A DNA stretch of 32,547 bases, taken from positions 1 to 32,547 of the forward strand of contig VGOZ01000033.1 of NCBI GenBank assembly GCA_016875715.1, read 5' to 3'. Made by a program: the position numbers and the translations under genes. Every line of letters begins with the position of its first letter. Positions within the stretch are counted from its first letter, which is position 1. Below, one piece after another: positions 7,590 through 15,587 of this stretch. This DNA is from Chloroflexota bacterium (GTDB lineage: Bacteria; Chloroflexota; UBA6077; FW602-bin22). The notes below the pieces were generated by a model. The model was not told where the DNA came from and ran no database searches. It saw only the letters and a program-made list of their open reading frames with translations.

Positions 7590-9239
7590 ATGGCGACGAT
7601 GACGGGCGGTCAGGCCCTGGTGCAGACCCTCAAGGCCGAAGGCGTCGACACCATTTTCGGCCTACCCGGGATCCAGCTCGACTGGGCATTCGACGCGCTG
7701 CACGCCGAGCGCGAGGCGATCCGGGTCGTCCACACCCGCCACGAGCAGGCCGCCGGTTACATGGCCGACGGGTTCGCCCGGACCACGGGTCGGCCGGGCG
7801 TGTTCCTGGTCGTCCCCGGTCCGGGCGTCCTGAATACGACCGCGTCGCTGGCAACGGCGTACGCGTGCAACGCGCCGGTGCTGTGCCTGACCGGCCAGAT
7901 CAATGCCGATCTCATCGGCATCGGGCGAGGCGTGCTCCACGAAATTGACGATCAGGTCGGTCTACTCCGCCACGTCACGAAATGGGCGGCGCGGGCGCTG
8001 GCGCCGGCACAGATTCCGGACCTGGTGCACGAGGCCTTCCGACAGATGCGGAGCGGCCGGCCTCGCCCGGTCGCCTTGGAGATCCCCCCGGATGTGCTCC
8101 AGGCGACCGCCGACGTCGAGATCGGCCCGCCGGCGGATGGCATCCGCGTCGCCGGCGACCCGGAGCGCCTCGAGCGCGCCGCCGCTGCGCTTGGCCGCGC
8201 CGAGCGGCCGCTCATCCTCTCCGGCGGCGGAGTCCTGGCTGCCGGGGCGTGGGAGGGCCTGCGCACGCTGGCCGAGGCCCTCGAGGCGCCTGTCGTACTC
8301 TCGGACAACGGTCGCGGCGCTCTCTCCGAGCGGCACTACCTGGCGCAGAACCAGTTGTCGCTGGCGGATCTACTTCCCTCGGCCGATGTCATCCTCGCGA
8401 TCGGCACGCGCCTGCTCGACATCTCCCGCCTGCCGATCCGGCTGGGGACGGGACAGACACTCATCCGCGTCGACGCCGACGCGACACAACTGGGGCGGGG
8501 CACGCTGCCCACCATCGGGATCACCGGCGACGCCGACCTCGCCCTGACCGAATTGACCAATCGGGTCGGGCGGCACAACCGGCGCCGGCCGTCGCGGCGC
8601 GCCGAACTGGAGGCGATCAAGGCGACTTTGCGGGCCGAACTCGATCGCTCCGATCCCCAGGCGGGCTATGGCCGCGCGCTGCGCTCCGCGCTGCCGGACG
8701 ATGCGATCATCGTGAGCGAGAGCACCCAGGTCGGGTATTTCGCCACAGTCGGACTACCTATCTACGAGCCGCGAACCTACCTGACGTCCGGGTACCAGGG
8801 TACGCTGGGGTACGGCTTTCCGACCGCTCTGGGTGCCCAGGTGGGCAATCCAGGGCGTCGCGTCGTCTCCCTCAACGGTGATGGTGGGTTCATGTTCAAC
8901 GTCCAGGAACTCGCCACGGCAGCGCAGCACTACATACCGCTGATCACGATCGTGTTCGATGATGGCGCGTTCGGCAACGTCCGCCGTATCCAGGAGCACA
9001 GTTTCGGCGGGAGGACGATCGCCTCCGATCTGAGGAACCCACCGTTCGCGAGGCTTGCAGAGTTGTTCGGCGTGGCCGGTGTGCGAGCCGAGAACGCCGA
9101 CGGATTATTGGGAGCGCTGCGCGAGGCGCTCGCCCACCGAGGGCCGACGCTTATCGAGGTGCCGGTGGGGCCGATGCCGATGTTCCTGCGCGAGATCCGC
9201 GAGCGACTCGCCGCGCGGCTGACCGCGGCGACGCGCTGA
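7590..9239 (+). CDS. thiamine-diphosphate-dependent enzyme, acetolactate synthase-like
   Basis: A 549-residue ThDP enzyme with the three-domain layout of acetolactate synthase, benzoylformate decarboxylase and relatives. The N-terminal Pyr domain has FGLPGIQLDW and HEQAAGYMADGFAR, where the Glu (~52) activates the cofactor. A central domain starts around AERPLILSGGG. The C-terminal PP domain has the ThDP/Mg motif GDGGFMFNVQELATA (~430) ending in DDGAFGN. The substrate cannot be told from sequence; the PP-loop Q-E residues fit a carboligase or decarboxylase on a 2-keto acid. ATG 7590 is chosen because the family's normal N-terminus starts there, although the frame is open upstream. It is followed 18 nt later by an oxidoreductase gene, so the two likely act together. 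Confidence 0.9.
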   Translation: MATMTGGQALVQTLKAEGVDTIFGLPGIQLDWAFDALHAEREAIRVVHTRHEQAAGYMADGFARTTGRPGVFLVVPGPGVLNTTASLATAYACNAPVLCLTGQINADLIGIGRGVLHEIDDQVGLLRHVTKWAARALAPAQIPDLVHEAFRQMRSGRPRPVALEIPPDVLQATADVEIGPPADGIRVAGDPERLERAAAALGRAERPLILSGGGVLAAGAWEGLRTLAEALEAPVVLSDNGRGALSERHYLAQNQLSLADLLPSADVILAIGTRLLDISRLPIRLGTGQTLIRVDADATQLGRGTLPTIGITGDADLALTELTNRVGRHNRRRPSRRAELEAIKATLRAELDRSDPQAGYGRALRSALPDDAIIVSESTQVGYFATVGLPIYEPRTYLTSGYQGTLGYGFPTALGAQVGNPGRRVVSLNGDGGFMFNVQELATAAQHYIPLITIVFDDGAFGNVRRIQEHSFGGRTIASDLRNPPFARLAELFGVAGVRAENADGLLGALREALAHRGPTLIEVPVGPMPMFLREIRERLAARLTAATR

Positions 9240-9257
9240 GTAGACGGGAGGTTCCTC

Positions 9258-10271
9258 GTGCCGATCAGCATGGCCCAGTACGGCACCGGCCACGGGCACG
9301 CCGCTGGGAAGTGGCTGGCGATGACACGCAACCCTGCGGTCGAACCGCTCGGCATCTACGAACCCGATGCAGCCGCGCGCGCCGTCGCCCGGGCCGATCA
9401 GGTATTCGCGGGCGCGAGATGGTACGAATCGCGGGAGGCGATGCTCGGCGAAGGGGGACTCCAGGCGGTCGCGATCGAGGGGAGGAACGACGAAAGCCTG
9501 GCGATGGCGCTCGCCTGCGCCGGGGCCGCAAAGCACCTGTGGTACGACAAACCGGCCGGCGACGATTGGACAGGGTTCCTTGGCCTCGTGGATCGCGTGC
9601 GGGCGCACGATCTCCATCTGCAGATGGGATACATGCTCCGCTATCACGACGCCTTCAAACAGGTGGGAGAGTGGGCACGAGCAGGCATGCTCGGCCACAT
9701 CTTTCATGTTCGCGCCCATTTCTCAACCCATATTCCCGTCAGTGGAAAGGCGAATACCCGCGAACTCATCGGCCGGCATCGCGGTGGAATGCTGTACGAC
9801 CTGGGCGGCCATATGCTTGATCAGGTTCTCTGGATACTCGGCCGTCCCCGCCGCGTCACAGCCTTTCTGCACAACCATGCGACGCCGGAGTTGCCTCATT
9901 TCGCGGATAACACACTGGGAGTTTTTGAGTTCGATGGCGCTCTTGCGACCGTGGAGATCGCGGCCATGGAAGTACGTCCCATGGCGCGCCGATTTGAGGT
10001 CTACGGCACCCGCGGAAGCGCGACCCTCCTCGAACCTTTCGAACCGGGCGGGCAAATCCGACTGGCCATCGACGAAGAGCGCAACGGCTTCGTCGCCGGC
10101 GAACAGTTCGTCACGACCGATGGCCCCTCGCGCCAGGATCTGTATGAGCGGGAATTGGCCTCCTTTGTCGCGACTCTCGAAGGACGACAACCGCCGGATC
10201 GCGATTTGATCCACGAGGTGCTCGTGCAGGAAACGCTGCTACGCGCCACGGGAGCACTTCCGGGAAACTAG
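9258..10271 (+). CDS. Gfo/Idh/MocA-family oxidoreductase
   Basis: A 337-residue NAD(P)-dependent dehydrogenase-like protein. The N-terminal Rossmann fold has a degenerate dinucleotide loop (YGTGHGHA) and WYDKPAGDD, the DKP variant of the EKP motif whose Lys is catalytic in the family. The C-terminal part has GGMLYDLGGHMLDQVLWILG, the helix with the conserved acid and His. The GTG start follows GGGAGG by 6 nt. It is 18 nt downstream of the ThDP enzyme, which suggests a shared small-molecule (keto acid or sugar) pathway. The second half is somewhat lower in GC than the first. The substrate is unknown. Confidence 0.9.
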   Translation: MPISMAQYGTGHGHAAGKWLAMTRNPAVEPLGIYEPDAAARAVARADQVFAGARWYESREAMLGEGGLQAVAIEGRNDESLAMALACAGAAKHLWYDKPAGDDWTGFLGLVDRVRAHDLHLQMGYMLRYHDAFKQVGEWARAGMLGHIFHVRAHFSTHIPVSGKANTRELIGRHRGGMLYDLGGHMLDQVLWILGRPRRVTAFLHNHATPELPHFADNTLGVFEFDGALATVEIAAMEVRPMARRFEVYGTRGSATLLEPFEPGGQIRLAIDEERNGFVAGEQFVTTDGPSRQDLYERELASFVATLEGRQPPDRDLIHEVLVQETLLRATGALPGN

Positions 10272-10351
10272 TCGGCCAAGTCGCGTCAGAGCTGTCGGCA
10301 GTGACGTATCGCACACGCATCGCCGAGCCGATTTGATCAACCCATCTGCCG

Positions 10352-10379
10352 TTCCCTCCTGGATGATATCTGCTAGTAT
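10352..10379 (+). promoter_or_regulatory. extended -10 promoter for 102-aa gene
   Basis: TAGTAT at 10374-10379 is preceded directly by TGC, an extended -10. A weak -35 (TTCCCT, 10352-10357) lies 16 bp upstream. Transcription would start near 10386, leaving a ~24-nt leader that contains the Shine-Dalgarno GGGGAGGA. Confidence 0.5.
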
Positions 10380-10409
10380 TCCCACCCAAACACATCGGGG
10401 AGGACGTCA

Positions 10410-10718
10410 TTGGCACGATTTGCATCGCTGAGCGAAGACCGGATCAAGGAACTAATTACGCGCAGAGGCACCACGAACATCAATCTCGAGGAGTACAAAG
10501 GCTGGATTCAGCAGGCCGCTGATGGCGGCAAGTGGGGGGAGATCAGCCTCGAAGCCTCCGACAACGTGCGCGCGATTAAGCGTCGCACAACCATCGCCGG
10601 AAAATCACTGGGGTGGACGGTGCGCTGGCATCGGAAGTCGACGTCGCGGAATCTCGTGTTCCAGGTGCTCACCCAGGGTGAGGTCGCCGCGCGCCGTCGC
10701 GGGCAGCGGCGCAATTGA
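10410..10718 (+). CDS. hypothetical basic protein (102 aa)
   Basis: A small basic protein not recognised as a family. The TTG start at 10410 is supported by GGGGAGGA (10397-10404), 5 nt upstream, and by an extended -10 promoter. It begins MARFASLSEDRIKELI, has KGWIQQAADGGKWGEISL in the middle and ends in an Arg-rich tail (AARRRGQRRN). There is no signal peptide or membrane segment. The helical start and basic tail could suit nucleic-acid binding, but that is only a guess. Codon use is less GC-rich at third positions than its neighbours. It is transcribed alone and ends at a hairpin shared with a convergent gene. Confidence 0.75.
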   Translation: MARFASLSEDRIKELITRRGTTNINLEEYKGWIQQAADGGKWGEISLEASDNVRAIKRRTTIAGKSLGWTVRWHRKSTSRNLVFQVLTQGEVAARRRGQRRN

Positions 10719-10724
10719 AGTGCC

Positions 10725-10771
10725 GCGCGCGGCGGTAGCCCTGAGGCGACGTCTTCAGACCCGCCGCGCGC
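10725..10771. terminator. inverted repeat between convergent genes
   Basis: GCGCGCGGCGG (10725-10735) and CCGCCGCGCGC (10761-10771) form a perfect 11-bp inverted repeat with a 25-nt loop. It sits between the plus-strand gene ending at 10718 and the minus-strand gene ending at 10755. There is no T-tract. A bidirectional terminator is inferred. Confidence 0.45.
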
Positions 10772-11153
10772 TCGTCTCGGGGGATGCCCGGGGCACATCG
10801 AGTTGCGCGCGCATCGCCAGTCCCTCGCCGGCCACGATCCGCCCATCCGCAAGGCGGAAAGTGGGTCGCCCTTCGATCTCAATGGCGAGCGCACGCAGCA
10901 GGTCGATGGCGCGTTCGAGTTCTTCATCCTGCGGAGCGTCACCGGCGATCGCGTCGACCACCCGGCGTGACGCGGCGATCATCGCGGCACGTTCGAGATC
11001 CGTGAGCGCGCGTGGGGCGCGGCCCGCCTCGCCGACCGTATCGCCCAGGTACGTCGCCGGCAGCGCGACGCCGCGCTGACCGCGGCCGAGCATCAGTTCG
11101 ACGATCTGGCCCCGGCAAATGATCCGGTGGCAGGCCCGGACCTCATCGATCAC
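10755..11153 (-). CDS. hypothetical protein (132 aa)
   Basis: A soluble-looking protein of unknown family. It opens VIDEVRACHRIICRGQIVEL, and residues ~30-45 (GVALPATYLGDTVGEAG) are followed by two probable helices (LTDLERAAMIAASRRVVDAI and EELERAIDLLRALAIEIEG). The C-terminal part reads GRPTFRLADGRIVAGEG. Two Cys and a His near the N-terminus could bind metal, but no motif is certain. The start is GTG 11153, inside an inverted repeat; no good Shine-Dalgarno is seen. It lies downstream of the broken protease-like gene in the same direction and could belong to that transcript. Confidence 0.65.
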   Translation of the reverse strand: MIDEVRACHRIICRGQIVELMLGRGQRGVALPATYLGDTVGEAGRAPRALTDLERAAMIAASRRVVDAIAGDAPQDEELERAIDLLRALAIEIEGRPTFRLADGRIVAGEGLAMRAQLDVPRASPETSARRV

Positions 11154-11171
11154 GGATCAATCATCGATGAG
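11142..11171. repeat. inverted repeat across a gene start
   Basis: CTCATCGAT (11142-11150) and ATCGATGAG (11163-11171) are perfect 9-bp inverted arms around a 12-nt centre, and the GTG start at 11153 lies in the centre. An operator or a translation-controlling hairpin is possible. The arms also contain the self-complementary ATCGAT. Confidence 0.4.
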
Positions 11172-11226
11172 AGGCGCTCCCGGTGTCGGCGGATCTACCC
11201 GCCCTCAACGCGGAACGGACGAGGGG

Positions 11227-12053
11227 TCACCGTCGGAGTAGGAACGGGCGAGGACTCGGGGCGCACGCGCCCATCCGCTCTAGGAACGGCCGTGCCTGTT
11301 CGGCTGGCACGGCAAAGACGTGCCCCGGCGGTGCACCTGCCTGACGATCGGGAACGATGATCCCGACGAGGCGACCCTGGCCATCCAGCACCATCCCCCG
11401 GTCTGGCGCGCGTGCACTGCGCGGCGCCAGATTCAGCACGTACTGGATCAACCCAAGATCCGCAAGTTGAACCTCGGCGCGCCCCGCGTAGGTCACCAGG
11501 ACGCCGGGCTGGCCGATCGCCGGGACGACCATCAGTTGTTGCCCGACCTGCAACTGAGCGCTCTGCCCGATTTCCAGCGTTGGTTCTTCATCTTCCTCCA
11601 CCGCCGCGTCCTCGTTCGGAGCGTCCGACCAGGGGGCGGTCCCTGCCGCGCGGCGTCGAGAATCGCGATGCCACGCATCGGGTCGGACTGGGCTGCCGCC
11701 GGCACGACCGTACCGCTTGCCAGACGTACCTCGAGCCGCGCGGTGCTCGTGGGAAGAGGTGCCAGAAGCGCGCCGCCGGCGCTGACCGCTACCTGTCCAT
11801 CGCCAGTCTCCGCAATGGTGCGCCCGGCGGAAATCGCGACGGCGGTCACCTGCCGCGCGCTCAGCGTTGGCGCAGCCCCGGCCTCAGGTGTCGCTCCGAG
11901 AAGGATCAGTCCACGCTATCTGGAGAACAGAACGAGAACGCCGATCAGGAGGAAGGCAAGTGCACAAAACGCGAGAAGCCACTGGTCACGAGTGCGCTCG
12001 GCTACTGCGTGACCGGTGGCGGTACGATCAGGATCCAGAGACAGCTCGAGCAA
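11227..12053 (-). pseudogene. membrane-anchored trypsin/HtrA-like protein, broken by TAG and a frameshift
   Basis: Conceptual translation gives an N-terminal membrane anchor (RDQWLLAFCALAFLLIGVLV), then TAG at 11916-11918, then in the same frame a beta-rich region. LEVRLASGTVVPAAAQSD and PMRGIAILDA resemble the 'VRLADG...ARVVGSDPxxDIAVLR' stretch of HtrA-like proteases. Around 11627 the frame shifts by one base at a run of five C. It continues as EEDEEPTLEIGQSAQ and ends with GMVLDGQGRLVGIIVPD, which lines up with the region after the catalytic Ser. No catalytic His, or Ser in GNSGG form, is visible, so even the repaired protein looks inactive. The start (TTG 12053) is uncertain and overlaps the surface-protein stop. 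Relationship to HtrA is inferred from short motifs. Confidence 0.62.
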
Positions 12054-13306
12054 CCTCGTCAATACAGGTACCAAACACGTCGGCCGATCCGCTCTTCCCC
12101 TTGCCGACCACACGGAACTGCGCGTTGTTCGCCTTCGCGACGGTGTTCACAGTCGAGGAGACGTCAACCGCGATCGTTGCGAGCGAGCCAACGAACGTGC
12201 CCTCCGGCGGCATCTGATCCTGAACTTGACCGAAGGAGCGAATCGTCGCCCAGTTTGCGTTGCCGTCCCAATTCTCGTTCAGCGAAGAGGTCGCGGCGAC
12301 ACAGATCTGCCATACGAACATATCGTTCGCGTGGAGGGTGCCGACACCGAAGCGGATCACTGCTTTCGCACTGGTGATGCTCGTCGTGAACGTCGTGTTA
12401 TCGACGACAGTCCAGATGAAGCCCTCTTGAGAGTTGGCATCGTTGGGCCAGTCATCGGCCGCCAACAATGCGCAGCTATCGTTGAAGCCGGAATCGGTGC
12501 CATTACTGGTGCCCGACAGCTTCGGGCCTCGCGAGGTAAGCGTGGTGCCCCACAGACGCTGCGCCGCCGAGCTCGCCACGGTCACCGTCACTGATTCGGA
12601 ACCAGTCCGAGAGTAACTGACTGTGTTGTAGGTGCCATTGACCGTCACGCTATTCGTACGTGCGCCGGACGTACCAGACACGATCGCGACCTGGTACGCC
12701 AGATTGCGCGTCAGGCCGGCGCCAATCGCCGCGCCCGAAAGATTCCGTGTCAGGCCCTGAGCAGACGCGCTGCCAGCCGAGGTCGTGGGATCGCTGATCG
12801 ACACGCCATTGAAGGTCGTGCTGCCCGTCACGTACCCAAAACCGGTCGGCAGAGTATCGGTGATGTTGCCCAGGTCGAGATTGCTCGTGCCGCCATTGGT
12901 GATCGCCACGGTGTAGGTAATCTTGCTCTCCCCGATCACCGTCGCCGGCGAGGCGGTCTTGGTCAGTGACATCGGGTTTGCGATGCTCGTCGGCGTCGAA
13001 GTGGGTGAGACCGGGCTCGTCGCGCCGTTCGAGGGGTACGGAGTCGTCAATGCGCACTGCGTCTGGCCGCCGCTGGTCGTGACCGCCGTCGGAGTGGTCG
13101 CGTTCGAGTAGGTGAAACTCGTGGGCAGGTTATCGGTGAACGTCTTCGGATAGACCTCTCACTGACCGGCGCCGCCGAGATTCCGGAGGGTCACGACGTA
13201 CTCGAAGACCTGGCCGACGACGACGGTGCTCGGTGACGCGACCTTGGCCAGGCGCACGTACGGGTACGGCGTCGGCGTCGGCGTGAACGTCGGCGTCTGA
13301 GTCGGG

Positions 13307-13438
13307 GTATCCGTCGGGATCTACGTCGGGGTCTACGTCGGCGTATCCGTCGGGATCTACGTCGGCGTATCCGTCGGGGTCTACGTCGGCGTATCCGTCG
13401 GGATCTACGTCGGCGTATCCGTCGGGGTCTACGTCGGC
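13307..13438 (-). repeat. 24-bp tandem repeat in stalk of surface protein
   Basis: Five copies of a 24-bp unit (GTATCCGTCGGGRTCTACGT plus CGGC on the plus strand) start at 13307, 13343, 13367, 13391 and 13415, with one extra 12-bp half unit at 13331. Alternate units have GGGA or GGGG, so 13343-13390 and 13391-13438 are identical 48-bp blocks: the last expansion copied two units. Each unit carries CTA (TAG on the coding strand) in the TPT frame. In the frame actually entered after the upstream insertion it encodes the 8-residue DPDGYADV. Confidence 0.9.
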
Positions 13439-13447
13439 GTATCCGTT

Positions 13448-13712
13448 GGCGTGTCCGTGGGAGTGTGAGTTGGGGGTCTCGGTCGGCAAATCGACTGGCG
13501 TGAACGTCGGCGAGGGCGATGCGGTGAGAGTGGGCGAGGCGGTCGGTGTGACGGTCGGTGTCGCGGTCGGTGTCGCGGTCGGTGTCGCGGTCGGTGTCGC
13601 GGTCGGTGTCAGCGTGCCTGTTGGGGTTTCCGTCGGCGTGTCCGTGGGAGTGTGGGTGGGGGTCTCGGTCGGCGTATCGACTGGCGTGAACGTCGGCGAG
13701 GGCGATGCGGTG
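13448..13712 (-). repeat. ~78-bp imperfect direct repeat pair in stalk
   Basis: 13635-13712 (78 bp) and 13448-13526 (79 bp) are nearly identical segments of the stalk coding region. They differ by a few substitutions and by one extra T near 13470 in the second. The intact copy shows what the frame should be, so the extra base can be called an insertion. Confidence 0.8.
13541..13612 (-). repeat. 12-bp tandem repeat (TPTA codons)
   Basis: Six copies of a 12-bp unit based on GGTCGGTGTCGC, the inner four identical. They encode TPTA repeats on the minus strand in the intact part of the stalk. Such arrays change length easily by slippage. Confidence 0.85.
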
Positions 13713-14381
13713 GGAGTCGGCGAGTCGGTCGGTGTGGCTGCGGGGGTAGGCGAAGCGGTATGCGTGGGCGTCGCGCTCGGGGTGCTCGTCGCGATGGTCG
13801 GACTCGGAGTTGGCGTCCAGCCGGGCGTGGAGGTAGCGCTCTCAGTCGGCGTGGCGCTCGGAGTGGTCGTGCCGGTCAGCGTCGCCGAGAAGGTCGCGGT
13901 CGCGAACGGGGTCAACGTCGGCGTCGACGTTTCCGGCGTCGACTCGACAACGACCTGGGTTCGGTACACATCACGGGTATTCGCGCCTGCGTCGCGCACC
14001 TGGACGGAGATCAGGTACACGCCGGGCAGGATCCGTTGCGGCGCAGTCACTCGCAGAGTGATCGTCAACGGCGTGAATGCAGGCAGCGGTCCAGTCGGGA
14101 TGCGCAGCGGCGCGACGATGACTCCTCGCGACCAGAGCGTGACTCTGGTGTCCGCGAGGTCCACCGTGGTGTGGAACGGGATGTCGAAGTCGACCTGGAA
14201 TCCGAGCCCAACACGGTCGACACGCAACTGCCGGTCGGCCGGTACGTCGAAGACGACGCGACCGCGGCGATTCGTCTGCGCCCCGGCAATCCCGGGCAGC
14301 ACGATACTGAAAAGCAGCATCAGTGCCAGACTTGCCCGTACGAGTCGGATCAGACTTCTACCGTCAGCCACCCACCCCTCG

Positions 14382-14400
14382 GTGCCCGATCGAAGGGCAC
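14382..14400 (-). other. hairpin in 5' leader of surface-protein gene
   Basis: GTGCCC (14382-14387) and GGGCAC (14395-14400) form a 6-bp stem with a 7-nt loop in the predicted leader, just upstream of the Shine-Dalgarno. It could affect translation. It does not match a riboswitch that I know. Confidence 0.35.
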
Positions 14401-14419
14401 ACTAATCCCCCAAGCGTGA

Positions 14420-14448
14420 ACACTAGGTTCGACCCCCTGCCCTCTCAA
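14420..14448 (-). promoter_or_regulatory. sigma70-type promoter for surface-protein gene
   Basis: On the minus strand TTGAGA (14443-14448) and TAGTGT (14420-14425) are separated by exactly 17 bp. Transcription would start near 14413, ~42 nt before GTG 14371. This is the best -35/-10 pair seen in the window. The rest of 14449-14642 shows no gene. Confidence 0.6.
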
Positions 14449-14642
14449 TGACCTGAATGTCCTAGGGGTGAGTCCCCGCTGTTCCTTCGTGGCGCGCGCG
14501 CTTTGCAGTGCGTGGCGATCGCCCTCCGAGGAGCGTCCCCGGGCATCCTCACTCGGTCCCCGAATCCCGTGGCGGCGTCTGCCGTCTGCCGGGCGATTCC
14601 CTCCGCGTGGGACGAGATGCAGAGGACGATCCCTCGATAGCG

Positions 14643-15476
14643 TCAGGGACGGAACAGCCAGGCGTTGACGGTGGGCAGATCGGCCGCGATGATGTCTGGC
14701 CGTGCATCGCCCGAGGCCGCGAGTCCCTCCTCTCGTCCGTGCTCGCCCGTGGTAACGAGCGCGGTTGCCATCCCCGCCCGCAACGCGGCGGGAACGTCGG
14801 AGTCGAGCCGATCGCCGACGTGCAGCGCCGCCGCAGGGGCACGCGCCATGCGGCGGAGCGCCTGCAACATCATCTCCGGTGCCGGCTTCCCAATCGCGTA
14901 CCAGTCCTTGCCGGTCGCCACCTTGATTGCCGCGGCCAGCGCGCCCGCCCCCGGGATGGCGCCGGTCTCGGTCGGCACGGTCGCATCGAGGTTGGCGACG
15001 ACAAAGCGCGCGCCGCGACGGATCGCGTTGCAGGCGTGGAATAGTCGCTGATAGGTCAGGTGCCGATTAATGCCCACCGCGACGTATTCGGCACGATCCT
15101 CGTCGTCAGTCACCTGGCAGCCGCCCGCGATCAGGCAGGCGCGTTGATCGGCATCGCCCAGCGGATAGACCCGCGGCCGTCGGGCACCCGCATGCACACC
15201 GACGATGTAAGCCGCGGTCGCATCCGCCGCGGTCACGACCTGATCGCCGCGCACAGGCAGACCGATCGATCGATAGTGTTCGGCGGCCCGTTCCGCAGTC
15301 TGCCGACTGTTGTTCGTCACGATCTGCCAGGGAATCGCGCGTTCGTTCAGACCGTGCAGCAGATCGAGCGCGCCGGGCAGGACGGTACGGCCCCGATGGA
15401 GGACGCCATCCGCATCCAGCGTGATCGCGTCGACGCGGAGCGTCGCCATGCGCGGGTTGAGGAACTCGAGCGCCAT
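14643..15476 (-). CDS. HAD-superfamily (class IIA, NagD-like) phosphatase
   Basis: A 277-residue haloacid dehalogenase-type hydrolase that removes phosphate from small molecules. Motif I is TLDADGVLHRG (nucleophile Asp and acid Asp), motif II VTNNSRQT, motif III Lys in AIGKPAPEMM, and motif IV HVGDRLDSDVPAA. The cap inserted between motifs II and III, and the ~275-aa length, fit the NagD/AraL/phosphoglycolate-phosphatase-like IIA group. ATG 15476 has AGGAG 8 nt upstream; an in-frame ATG at 15449 is less likely. It is divergent from the nucleotidyltransferase operon with a 111-bp gap, so a shared control region on sugar phosphates is plausible. The exact substrate is unknown. Confidence 0.9.
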   Translation of the reverse strand: MALEFLNPRMATLRVDAITLDADGVLHRGRTVLPGALDLLHGLNERAIPWQIVTNNSRQTAERAAEHYRSIGLPVRGDQVVTAADATAAYIVGVHAGARRPRVYPLGDADQRACLIAGGCQVTDDEDRAEYVAVGINRHLTYQRLFHACNAIRRGARFVVANLDATVPTETGAIPGAGALAAAIKVATGKDWYAIGKPAPEMMLQALRRMARAPAAALHVGDRLDSDVPAALRAGMATALVTTGEHGREEGLAASGDARPDIIAADLPTVNAWLFRP

Positions 15477-15571
15477 CGGTTTCGCTCCTAGCCCACGGGC
15501 TGGGCGGATCATCCGTCCGGTGCGCGGGCCATGCTAGTCGTTCACGTCCGATCGTTCTGTCGAGTTCTCCG

Positions 15572-15577
15572 TACAAT
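15572..15577 (+). promoter_or_regulatory. -10-like TACAAT close to start of nucleotidyltransferase
   Basis: TACAAT ends 10 nt before ATG 15588 with no Shine-Dalgarno between, so the transcript would have a leader of only a few nt. No good -35 is seen in the preceding 30 bp. Confidence 0.5.
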
Positions 15578-15587
15578 CGGCGTCTCG

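Larger units (their letters stand above)
12028..14371 (-). pseudogene. DUF11-domain surface protein with Thr/Pro stalk, frameshifted and stop-interrupted
   Basis: A large exported protein of about 780 codons if repaired. GTG 14371 follows GAGGGG and opens a signal peptide ([17 protein letters not shown]). Residues ~30-130 are a beta-sandwich-like domain. Next comes a long TPT/TPS stalk. A one-base insertion near 13470 shifts the frame. In the original frame the stalk continues but carries six TAG codons (13321-13431), then one intact TPTQTPT, then a DUF11-type repeat (VRLAKVASPSTVVVGQVFEY). After a TGA at 13159-13161 comes a second DUF11 repeat (MSLTKTASPATVIGESKI), and the C-terminal domain ends GTCIDEVARAVSGS. 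There is no LPxTG or C-terminal membrane helix. In the shifted frame the first ORF stays open to 13130. A surface or adhesive role is inferred from architecture. Confidence 0.75.

Noticed and set aside
13307..13438. CRISPR array
   Set aside because: The 24-bp units are contiguous with no unique spacers, and they encode low-complexity protein in an exported gene.
13446..14405. Plus-strand ORF rich in VGVGVSVG repeats
   Set aside because: It is the antisense of the TPT stalk; the minus strand has the promoter, Shine-Dalgarno, signal peptide and domains.
14415..14445. tRNA T-loop-like GGTTCGA upstream of the surface gene
   Set aside because: Flanking bases do not pair as a T-stem and no D or anticodon arm can be built.
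14372..14460. c-di-GMP riboswitch in the surface-protein leader
   Set aside because: The conserved core motifs are missing and the leader after the predicted start is only ~40 nt.
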